From Albugo candida (taxonomy: Eukaryota; Oomycota; Peronosporomycetes; Albuginales): a stretch of DNA of 64,000 nt. Under the pieces are notes generated by a model. That model saw nothing but the letters and a program-made list of their open reading frames with translations, did no database searches and was not told the origin of the DNA. Each line of letters starts with the position of its first letter. Within the stretch, counting starts at the first letter, position 1. The stretch spans positions 186,001 to 250,000 of the forward strand of contig JBDOQK010000036.1 of the NCBI GenBank assembly GCA_040437565.1. The letters run 5' to 3'. A program made the position numbers and the translations under genes. Below, piece after piece: positions 47,599 through 56,451 of this stretch.

Positions 47599-49605
47599 AT
47601 GGGTGCCGTAAATTCTGCTTCGAGATTTGCAGAAATCGATGTTGATTCGTATAATGGCATCAAGTACTCGAACGAGATCCCTTTTTCGGAAGAGGAAACT
47701 CGGGGAGCCATCCGAATCACTGAGACGATTCCAATGGATCCTTCCACCAATACTTTGTACCATACTTTCCAACACGGATTGAGTATAGAGAATGGCCAGC
47801 GGTTATGCTACGGTACACGCGAGAATCTCGGGAATGGGAAATACGGATCGTACAAGTGGTTGACCTACAATGAGGTCTACGATCGGTTTATTGCAATCGC
47901 AGCTGGATTGACTCACTTTGCAAATGTACAACGTCAGCAAATGATCGGCATTTACAGCAAGAATCGTGTAGAGTGGTGCTTGGTGCAACATGCGTGTGAC
48001 CGGCAGTCTTATGTCACAGTGCCTCTGTATGATACACTCGGTATGGATGCGGTCACTTACATTATCAATCATACAGAAATGAAAGTTGTTGTGATCGCAC
48101 AAGAGCACTTTGAAGTTTTGATTAAATCGAAAGAAAAGTGTCCTCTTTTAACAGATGTGGTACAATTCGAACAAGTCACGGAAAAGCAAAAAGAAGTGGC
48201 TCGTGCAAATGGACTCAATATCGTGTCACTGGATGAGATTATCGCTTGGGGTAGAGAACATCCGCTACCGCCCGATCTTCCAAAAGAATCCGATTTATGT
48301 ACTATTTCGTATACATCAGGAACCACTGGAGACCCAAAAGGAGTCATATTGCTGCATCGGAATCTTGCGAGCTCCCGTGTGATTGCTTACCAGCGTGATT
48401 TGATCAAGATCGATGACGTACACATCTCGTACTTGCCGCTACCACACGTTTTCGAGCGTACAGTGATGATACTCGTCACATACATGGGCGCTTCAGCTGG
48501 GTTTTTTCACGGTGACATGCTTACTTTGCTGGAAGATGTGGCTGAACTAAAACCTACAGTGTTCGTTTCTGTTCCACGACTTTTTAATCGCGTCTATGAA
48601 AAAATCACGCACGGTGTGGCTGCAGCAGGGGGACTCAAAAAGCTGATGTTTGATCAAGCATATCAGTCGAAAAAGTCCTACTTGGAAGATGGATACGTCA
48701 CACACGCTTTTTGGGATGCTTTAGTGTTTTCAAAAATTCGGATGGTTTTAGGCGGACGGATTCGTGTGTTTGTTTCTGGATCAGCACCACTGAGTAGTGA
48801 AGTGAAAAAATTCCTAGAAATCGTCTTTTGCTGTCATGTTTTGGAAGGATACGCTATGACTGAGTGTGCGGCGAACGCCACTTTGACTTGCATTGATCAA
48901 CCTCTAGGTCCTCATGTTGGAATTCCTACCGCGAATACCCAAATACGATTAGAAGATGTAACGGAAATGAATTATACGTCAAAGGATCGCCCTCGTCCTC
49001 GCGGAGAAATTCTCGTCCGGAATCAATCTGTTTTTGCAGGTTACTTCAAAGATCCCGAGAAAACAGCTGAAACCGTGGACGCTGACGGCTGGTTACATAC
49101 GGGAGACATTGGATGTTGGAATGCTGATGGATCGTTAAGCATCATCGATCGAAAGAAAAATATTTTCAAGCTATCTCAAGGAGAATATGTTGCACCGGAA
49201 AAGATTGAACAAATTTATCAGAAATCAAAATATATCGCGCAAGTCTTCATCTACGGTGACTCCTTGCAAAGTAGCCTGATTGCCATCGCAGTTCCCGACC
49301 CGGAGGTAGCTGAAGAATGGGCAAGATCGAAAGGAATCACACTCAGAAAGGATGAAAATTGCGTCATGAAAATCGTACACAATCCCGATTTTATAAGGAC
49401 CGTGATGACTGACTGTGAAAAGCTGGCAAAACAAGCAGGATTGAATAAATTCGAGTGGGCGAAACGAATCCATTTGTATCCGCATCTGTTTTCGGTGGAA
49501 AATGGACTGATTACACCGACATTCAAGCTGAAACGCCCACAACTGAGGCAATTTTTCCAGAACGAAATAAACGCAATGTACCAGGACATCGATCGAGTAG
49601 GTTAA
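47599..49605 (+). CDS. ACSL: Long-chain acyl-CoA synthetase
   Basis: 668 residues, intronless, 76 bp after the EH gene. Activates long-chain fatty acids to acyl-CoA through an acyl-AMP intermediate. AMP-binding motifs: SYTSGTTGDPKGVIL (about 237), GYAMTECAANAT (about 417), DADGWLHTGDIG (about 495) and DRKKNIFKLSQGEYVAPEKIE (about 516), the last being the ACSL signature. The C-terminus LTPTFKLKRP-like LITPTFKLKRPQL is family-typical. It starts MGAVNSAS with no transmembrane helix; Gly2 with Ser6 fits an N-myristoylation signal, so it may be lipid-anchored. Catalytic residues intact. Confidence 0.95.
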   Translation: MGAVNSASRFAEIDVDSYNGIKYSNEIPFSEEETRGAIRITETIPMDPSTNTLYHTFQHGLSIENGQRLCYGTRENLGNGKYGSYKWLTYNEVYDRFIAIAAGLTHFANVQRQQMIGIYSKNRVEWCLVQHACDRQSYVTVPLYDTLGMDAVTYIINHTEMKVVVIAQEHFEVLIKSKEKCPLLTDVVQFEQVTEKQKEVARANGLNIVSLDEIIAWGREHPLPPDLPKESDLCTISYTSGTTGDPKGVILLHRNLASSRVIAYQRDLIKIDDVHISYLPLPHVFERTVMILVTYMGASAGFFHGDMLTLLEDVAELKPTVFVSVPRLFNRVYEKITHGVAAAGGLKKLMFDQAYQSKKSYLEDGYVTHAFWDALVFSKIRMVLGGRIRVFVSGSAPLSSEVKKFLEIVFCCHVLEGYAMTECAANATLTCIDQPLGPHVGIPTANTQIRLEDVTEMNYTSKDRPRPRGEILVRNQSVFAGYFKDPEKTAETVDADGWLHTGDIGCWNADGSLSIIDRKKNIFKLSQGEYVAPEKIEQIYQKSKYIAQVFIYGDSLQSSLIAIAVPDPEVAEEWARSKGITLRKDENCVMKIVHNPDFIRTVMTDCEKLAKQAGLNKFEWAKRIHLYPHLFSVENGLITPTFKLKRPQLRQFFQNEINAMYQDIDRVG

Positions 49606-49914
49606 ATGTCATAGCGTTTAACATTAGATCATGAGAAATAGTGTTGATCTGATTTAGAGTTTTGCAGTTTTCCGAGTGAGCTAGTGAGTCCACTGTTGGA
49701 CGCGCTGCCAACTGAGGGATTGCCTTGGGGATTTTAGGCCGAAGTGCACTGAAGTAAATATACACGAGTTGATTAGACGCGCGTAGTGCTTCAAACTCGG
49801 TATAAGAATAAATTCCTTATAGAATTAACGAATATGTTTCCGTTTGAATCAAAAAATGTACTTTTATTCAGAAAACATGCAAATGCGAAAAGGGGGACAG
49901 AAAATGCGTTTTAT
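49606..49914. other. Intergenic, nothing recognised
   Basis: 309 bp between the 3' ends of ACSL and the mucin-like gene; A/T-rich, no ORF. Confidence 0.5.
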
Positions 49915-50565
49915 CTAAACCAAGAAAGATGCCATGATTGTGGAAGAGATAGCAACGACTGCCACAGAAGTCATCACGGATTGAGCGGAACTAGTTTTTT
50001 CTGTAGAGTCCGCACCGGTAGCTTCTTGGCCAGAAGTGCTTCCGGTGTCTTCGCTTGGTGATGTAGATGTCGCTGGGGTTGTATCGTCACTTGAAGTGTC
50101 AGTAGGTGAATCAGTGGTCGACTTGCCATCAGTCTTCTCATCCATAAGGGAAGCTCCGGAAGTCATTTCACTAGTAGGCTTCTTCTCCTCTTTCGATAAA
50201 GTGGTGTCGGATCCGTTTTTGGGAGTAGTTGGAGCGTTGGATGATTGGTCCGGAATGGTAGGTGGCATAGAAGGGGTTGATCCATCGTTGGCATTGCCAT
50301 TTTCGGTTTTCGGAGGCATGTTTGGTGCAGTACCTAGCTGAGCTGACATCATGTTCGGGTTCATTGGCCCCGGGTTCGAGGTAGTTGTTTGCGTACTGGT
50401 GGTGGTTGAGGAAGATTGGGGTGTGGTGGCAGGGGCTCCAGGGGCTCCACTGGGTGGACTTCCGGCATTGTTTGGTGCTCCAGCTTGGGGTGTCGTTGGT
50501 GGGGGTGTCTGGGCATTAGCCTGAGCAACAGCAATCGCAGCGATGAGGTATCCGAAAGTTTTCAT
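49915..50565 (-). CDS. Secreted mucin-like, probably GPI-anchored protein
   Basis: 216 residues from the ATG at 50565. Signal peptide MKTFGYLIAAIAVAQANA. The mature part is extremely rich in Thr, Ser, Pro and Ala (for example SSSTTTSTQTTTS), with no Cys, as in O-glycosylated wall or surface proteins. The C-terminus has a small-residue site (SSAQS) followed by hydrophobic VAVVAISSTIMASFLV, a typical GPI-attachment signal. It shares the start (MKTFG-LIAA), the last 25 residues and a similar 5' leader (tcactcacac) with the gene at 51369, so they are tandem paralogues. Likely a cell-surface or host-interface protein; no enzymatic domain. Confidence 0.75.
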   Translation of the reverse strand: MKTFGYLIAAIAVAQANAQTPPPTTPQAGAPNNAGSPPSGAPGAPATTPQSSSTTTSTQTTTSNPGPMNPNMMSAQLGTAPNMPPKTENGNANDGSTPSMPPTIPDQSSNAPTTPKNGSDTTLSKEEKKPTSEMTSGASLMDEKTDGKSTTDSPTDTSSDDTTPATSTSPSEDTGSTSGQEATGADSTEKTSSAQSVMTSVAVVAISSTIMASFLV

Positions 50566-51368
50566 TGTGATTGTGTGAGTGAATTTGCTTTGTACAACTG
50601 ATGTGTTGGTTAGAAGGAAAATGTGATAATGAGTTGGAATATGAGAGGAGATCTTCTGTGTTCTGCAAGAGAGAGTTATGCCACCACTCACCGTACATAT
50701 GTCACGCCTACGCAAGACACTCTATACATTTTGTGTGTAACATCTGTCTATAAATACATAAAAAGCCGATATTTTGGTATGGGCACCCAATGAAATTTTG
50801 CCCTACATCGTTTCTCACGCTTCTAGAAATACCTATGATTCAATGTATGGTATAAAAATGCGGATCAGATTACCCTGAACACTGAACTCACACCATCTGA
50901 CATGAATGTTCTACCATGCTGAAATGTAAATACCCTAGAATTTGCAAACTAACCGGTAATATATGTCGACGCTCCTCATGAGTTTGGGAGACACGTGATA
51001 TGACCTCATCGATTGTGTCGTACTGAAGGTATTTTTATGTATTCAAACAAGTGTCACGACCCTCCCTGGTCCCACTTTTGTCACTGAGGTTACTATCTTA
51101 CTCATTACGGGTAAATTCAATTCGACACGTGCTTTACACTTGTCGTCATGGTGTAATAGCGATATTTGTTTGGTGCTGTTCTGTTACGATAAAATTCGCA
51201 TTATAAGAGCGCTTACGAGACGTCTTCATTTTGAGTAAATTCTTATTTGGGAACAATACGCAATCTAAAACGTATGGTAGAAATATACATGTGGTTTGAA
51301 CTGAGCGCTTTATTTTGAGCATATGCAATTAGAAATTTCTAAAAAACGAAAATACAGGAGAATCCCAG
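50566..51368. other. Intergenic between two mucin-like paralogues
   Basis: About 800 bp, AT-rich; no supported ORF. It holds the promoter of the 49915 gene, with a tcactcacac leader just before its ATG. Confidence 0.5.
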
Positions 51369-51749
51369 CTACATCATGATCGATGCCATGATGGCACATG
51401 CACTAACAACTCCAATGGATGAAATGACAGCGTTTGCTGAACTCTTTTGAGAGGTAGGAGTCATTGGGGTGTCAGCAATATCGTTCTTCTTTATCTCATC
51501 CTTTCCTGAACCCGAACCGTCTTCCGCGTCTTCGTCGGTTTTGTCATCCTTCATTGAGTCTTCTTTCAACTTTGTACCAGGTGTATTGTCCACTTCCAAT
51601 TTTAACGAAGAAATTGGTGCATTGACCGCTGCTGAGCTGCCTAATTCAGAATTGGCGTTCGTCGTGTTGAGAGTGGTAGAACGAGTTAAACCTTCAACGT
51701 TAAGGGTTGTAAGGGCACCAGCAGCGATGAGAAGTCCAAAAGTTTTCAT
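51369..51749 (-). CDS. Secreted Ser/Thr-rich, probably GPI-anchored protein (paralogue)
   Basis: 126 residues from the ATG at 51749. Signal peptide MKTFGLLIAAGALTTLNVEG. The mature part is short, Ser/Thr/Asn-rich, then acidic-basic mixed (DDKTDEDAEDGSGSGKDEIKK). The C-terminus SSANAVISSIGVVSACAIMASIMM mirrors that of the gene at 49915 and acts as a GPI signal. The middle is unalignable with the paralogue, which implies fast divergence between conserved ends. One Cys occurs only inside the hydrophobic tail. Confidence 0.75.
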   Translation of the reverse strand: MKTFGLLIAAGALTTLNVEGLTRSTTLNTTNANSELGSSAAVNAPISSLKLEVDNTPGTKLKEDSMKDDKTDEDAEDGSGSGKDEIKKNDIADTPMTPTSQKSSANAVISSIGVVSACAIMASIMM

Positions 51750-53202
51750 TTTTCGAGTTTGGTGTGAGTGATTGATTTGGTATTGAAGGCGATGTTGTGA
51801 TTTGCGTGGAAATCTGAGAGTGAGAAAGCTATAGCAGCACGATTTGGTGAGGGATAAATGTAACCTTGCGGGATAGAATATTTTCTCACTTACCGCGTCA
51901 ATGACGACCTCAGGTCTTATCGGAAGACCTGATGTGATTTCCTTGATGTCTGGATATACATGTCTATATATGTACACTCAAACCGGCTTCAGCGCGCGTT
52001 ACAGCAGCCACCTTCTCTCAAAATTATCTGTCTTCATATTAATAGATTACACCATTGCTCCTCTGCCGGAGTCAGGCGTATAGTCCACCGGGTATAGTGA
52101 GTGTCAATACTTGTATAAAGCGAGAATTGCTACCGGACAAAATCTGCACGTGGGTACAGCGGGGAACGATGTATCATGTGGCCCAATATCGAGCAGCAAG
52201 AGAGGAGGGGTGATCCTTTGAAAATTCTTTATTCCAGGAGACAAGGGTGGTTGATGTCATCAAGTCAGCGCAGAAAAGACATGTGAGCAATTTTTATTCC
52301 CGGGGCACCCTTTTGCGTTTACGTCCAATTTCATATGATTGCGTGACGATGCACATCTCCATGGCAATCTTTCAGCCCGAAGTAATACTTCTTGAAGCAG
52401 ATGCACTTGGGCTACATTGAGTTTAAAAGGAAAAAGACATCGAACCATTTCCTTTCGCGTGCATAGAGTATTAGTGGAAATCGTGATATCTTCTACTGGT
52501 AAATCTATACACACGATAGATAAATAACATTCATTATTTGGGATAAGCAAAGAATTCGGGTCGAAGGAGTTTTACGACAATGAAAGAGTGAGCAATAATT
52601 TTATGACTGGCATATCTCCATAGTACTAGGTCAACGCGCATTCAGACCAATTTAACGCAAATCGCCATCATCTCCTTCGATGCTTCTGAGATGTAATAAG
52701 TTTAATACATTCTGCATAATGTAGAAAGTAACAGACAAATGCAATCAGAATTGCTAAACATGTGCGATATCCGCTGTTTCGCCTGATCCACGCTCACGAA
52801 TTACCGTTTCTTCACCGACTATTGGTGTCTTGCTATGATTCATTGATTCACTGACTTGTGTGTTCCGATGCACCNNNNNNNNNNNNNNNNNNNNNNNNNN
52901 NNNNNNNNNNNNNNNNNNNNNNNNNNNNNNNNNNNNNNNNNNNNNNNNNNNNNNNNNNNNNNNNNNNNNNNNNNCAATCAGAATTGCTAAACATGTGCGA
53001 TATCCGCTGTTTCGCCTGATCCACGCTCACGAATTACCGTTTCTTCACCGACTATTGGTGTCTTGCTATGATTCATTGATTCACTGACTTGTGTGTTCCG
53101 ATGCACCCTGAAAGATGTTACATCTTCCTTGAAATTCATAATCGGTCGTCATAAGAGCTCGCACCTAATGCAGTAAAAATACCCGCACCGTAACGTACTT
53201 TG
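51750..53202. other. Intergenic, no confident gene; contains gap 12
   Basis: Gap 12 is 100 N at 52875-52974, with 52742-52874 repeated at 52975-53107 (133 bp). A 96-codon minus-strand frame (52260-52550) lacks an ATG at its start and has no recognised domain. Confidence 0.5.
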
Positions 53203-55414
53203 ATGCCGAACCAATCACGTGGACATAGCAACAAAAATGCTGCAAAGGTTGTCGTATTGAATCAAACTCTGGTAATAAATGCGTTTTCAGACTTGGAGAC
53301 CGGAGTTGCAAAAGACGAAGAGCAAAGAGTAAAGGTAGACTTAACAAAGCCTCGAAAAAAACGAAAAAAACAACGTGTTGATGCGGAACTTGATGCTAAA
53401 AGACCTGTTGTGCATTTCTTTTCTGTACAGAAGGAGGATGAGTTACTGGCAGCCGTCTGCTGGATCCTCATTAAGGAACTGAAAAATCCTCGTAACAAAT
53501 GCTGTCTTCTAGTAAACACGTCCAATTCATCGAATACATTTTCGCAATCAGGTCCTCGAACTGCGAGCATCTTGAAGCGCTTGCGCTTTTCAGCGCGTTG
53601 TATACATCACAAATTATCTCTATTTCAACGAAAACAAGTCACACATCAGTTCAATATGTCTACAAATGACTCGCTTTACACTGATAAACTAGTGGTTGTG
53701 TGCAACAAGCACGAAGCCAAGGCATTGGATTTTTCTGAAGGAGTACTGATTATCATGGGAGAGTACGTTGATCTTGGTCGACTCAAGACCTCCCGCGCTA
53801 CATATTTAATTTGTGTCGATAATCCAACAAAGCTGACGAATAAAATCGATTGGAAGCCATATTATCAACCACATCACAAACCAATCTTGTGTCAGTTGAT
53901 GAAAAGGATTAGACTGGCAACACAAATCGTAGACATCGCACAGAGACTTACCTCTTGCGAACAAGCTGATGAACAATGGATGAGAAAACTAACCAGAGAT
54001 TCAGAGCTTGTGGAAGATGACAGAATGTTTGAGCAGAAAAGTAAAAAAGGACGCTCACCCGACCACCAACGAATGGAGGCTTTGAATAAGAAGTTGTATG
54101 TACTGCTTTGCGAGTCGATAGAAGATATGGAATCAAATGCAAAGCATGCGAAGAAATCGGGAGAAAATGCGACATCAGAGTCTGCTTTAAAGCTGCAGAT
54201 CACTGGAGTGACTACGATAAATGCTTCTGTAGGAGCTTGTCTTGGCGCACAACGTCTACAGGCTGCAACACAATGGCTAGATGGACGACCTGGGACAGAA
54301 TTTGGTGGTGACTGGAGTGGTCCTATTCGGCACGGAGCTACAAAATGTCATATATCTTTGCGAATTCGTGAGCGCTTACGAAATGCAAAAGCTTGGAAAA
54401 ATCATTGGCTTAGTGAATGGTGTCCAAATCATGAACCTGTAGACGCGGCAAAGTGGGGTGGTGAATACGGGAAAGTTTGCGGTCACAACGAGATAGTATT
54501 ACATGAGTTACGACCATTTNNNNNNNNNNNNNNNNNNNNNNNNNNNNNNNNNNNNNNNNNNNNNNNNNNNNNNNNNNNNNNNNNNNNNNNNNNNNNNNNN
54601 NNNNNNNNNNNNNNNNNNNAATGCTTCTGTAGGAGCTTGTCTTGGCGCACAACGTCTACAGGCTGCAACACAATGGCTAGATGGACGACCTGGGACAGAA
54701 TTTGGTGGTGACTGGAGTGGTCCTATTCGGCACGGAGCTACAAAATGTCATATATCTTTGCGAATTCGTGAGCGCTTACGAAATGCAAAAGCTTGGAAAA
54801 ATCATTGGCTTAGTGAATGGTGTCCAAATCATGAACCTGTAGACGCGGCAAAGTGGGGTGGTGAATACGGGAAAGTTTGCGGTCACAACGAGATAGTATT
54901 ACATGATTTACGACCATTTTACCCGCAGGAAATTCTCAATTCTCGCATTTGCTCCAAACGTTTCCCAGCTCCTGGAAATCAGGCTTTTGATGGATGTCTT
55001 GAATATTTGAAATTGGCTTGCAAAAAGCATGGGCAAACAATGACACTATGGGATTCAGGCCATTTCATATTCATTTATAGAAATGGGAACGTCGAATTTC
55101 TTTCGAAACGCTTCCTCATACCATCTTTCAGTGTGAAAGGATTAAAGTGGGTGATGTCGGCACTACGATCATGGACTTTGTCAAGACAGGGAAATGTGTC
55201 ACCGCGTGACATATACAAAGCCATCCAGCTCTGCTGCAGCCTCATGGTGACACGCGATGATTACGTCAAAAAGCAAGGACAGACACGCTCAATTCAATCT
55301 CAGCTACTGCTGGAAGCAAGGCCAATGAAAGCCATAGTGATGTTTGCAATAGGAGGTTGTCCATCGTTTTGGAAGCAATGTGTTCAATCCAAGGTGCCTG
55401 CCATATCGCAGTAA
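53203..55414 (+). CDS. DDX24-like C-terminal helicase lobe joined to an unknown domain
   Basis: Merging 53203-54519 with 54920-55414 gives 603 residues in one frame. After a basic leader (KPRKKRKKQR) comes a degenerate second helicase lobe (VVHFFSVQKEDELLAAV, CCLLVNTSNSS, LVVVCNKHEAKALDFSEGV) and the DDX24-type C-terminal extension (LMKRIRLATQIVDIAQRL, then EQWMRKLTRD). No first lobe (Walker A, DEAD) occurs here or upstream, and motif VI (HRxGRxxR) is absent, so it cannot be an ATP-driven helicase. Residues from about 340 on (LDGRPGTEFGGDWSGPIRHG, SEWCPNHEPVDAAKWGG, LYLW-type strands) are not recognised. If DDX24-related, a ribosome-biogenesis role is possible; low certainty. Confidence 0.5.
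54220..54919. repeat. Assembly gap 13 with duplicated flank
   Basis: 100 N at 54520-54619. Sequence 54220-54519 is repeated at 54620-54919 (300 bp), with one difference near the end (gagtta versus gattta, Glu to Asp). Confidence 0.9.
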
Positions 55415-55502
55415 TGGCTAAAGCCAGTATACGGTGATCGTATTCAGTAAATTAGATTAAGTGTCTATGCTTGCAGCTATTTTTCTACCGTGGACGGAAT
55501 GA

Positions 55503-56293
55503 TCAGTCTGATATCTGCTCTCGCTGGCGCAATGGCGTACTTTGACCAATCCTATCACTTGTAGTATCACCGCTGACAAAGTTTGCATTATTGTGTAAGC
55601 TGCTTTGATGTTTTTCCTTTAATAAGACGAGCTTTTCTTGTACGGGGTCGTATACAAGCCAATCATCAGGTCGTGGTATTGTTTGATTCGCATGCTGTTC
55701 CTTCAAGCGTAATAGCGTCGCGAACGCTTGATCGCTGTCTCTACCATCAACTCTTCCTGACCTCTGATCTTGTGTGAGAATAATGTCATTTCCCGTTTGA
55801 TAGGACCTCCTACTAATTTCTGAATCAGTCGCTTTTGTGTCTTCCTCATCAGATACCAGCTCGGGAATGTCGATATCAGATATCATGAACGGTAGCCTGG
55901 CAAAAGCATTAGTACTTCACGTTTGCTGTGCATACATTAATTCAGTATATACCAGTGCGCGAGTTGTATTAACGCGTGTTCAGAAATCCATCTCCATGCT
56001 GTGATTGGGACTGTCCGTGAAACGTATGCAAGACCAGCACATACATAAAGAAAAAGACTGGTCACAGATACATTTACAATAGGAATATATGTCGTATGGG
56101 ACAATAGCTCTTGCTGTAATATCTCACCCAAGAAGAGAGTTGGTGACATTTCCTTGATGAGGATAGCACGTTCGTAAGCTCCACGTAACCAGTGAAAAAA
56201 GTATGCAACGATCAGTGCAGTGTATAGCTGCATTTGAGATAGAAACGGTCGCATCGCCATCAACCTCGATGCAATGCAGCTGCTTTCAGTCAC
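55503..56293 (-). CDS. Two-pass membrane protein, 5' end missing
   Basis: Exons 56293-55953 and 55896-55503 (56 bp intron, phase 2), about 244 codons. The first exon starts right after a likely acceptor (ccgttag) 53 bp from gap 14, so the real start is probably in an unseen exon; an internal Met at MAMRPF could also serve. Hydrophobic segments LYTALIVAYFFHWLRGAYERAI and VNVSVTSLFLYVCAGLAYV are separated by about 25 residues. The C-terminal 130 residues are acidic to polar and soluble (SDIDIPELVSDEED, PRPDDWLVYDPVQEKLVLL). I do not recognise the family. Divergent from the AAA gene across the gap. Confidence 0.6.
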
Positions 56294-56345
56294 CTAACGG
56301 GTAGGTTGCGTGTTATGTTCATATAACTCGAATATAACCGCTAGG

Positions 56346-56445
56346 NNNNNNNNNNNNNNNNNNNNNNNNNNNNNNNNNNNNNNNNNNNNNNNNNNNNNNN
56401 NNNNNNNNNNNNNNNNNNNNNNNNNNNNNNNNNNNNNNNNNNNNN
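56346..56445. other. Assembly gap 14, no flanking duplicate
   Basis: 100 N. Unlike the other 15 gaps, the flanks show no overlap, so real sequence of unknown length is missing here, including the 5' ends of both divergent neighbours. Confidence 0.85.
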
Positions 56446-56451
56446 CGCATT

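Noticed and set aside
52260-52550. 96-codon minus-strand ORF as a small effector
   Set aside because: Begins with TTG, no signal peptide, no recognised motif.
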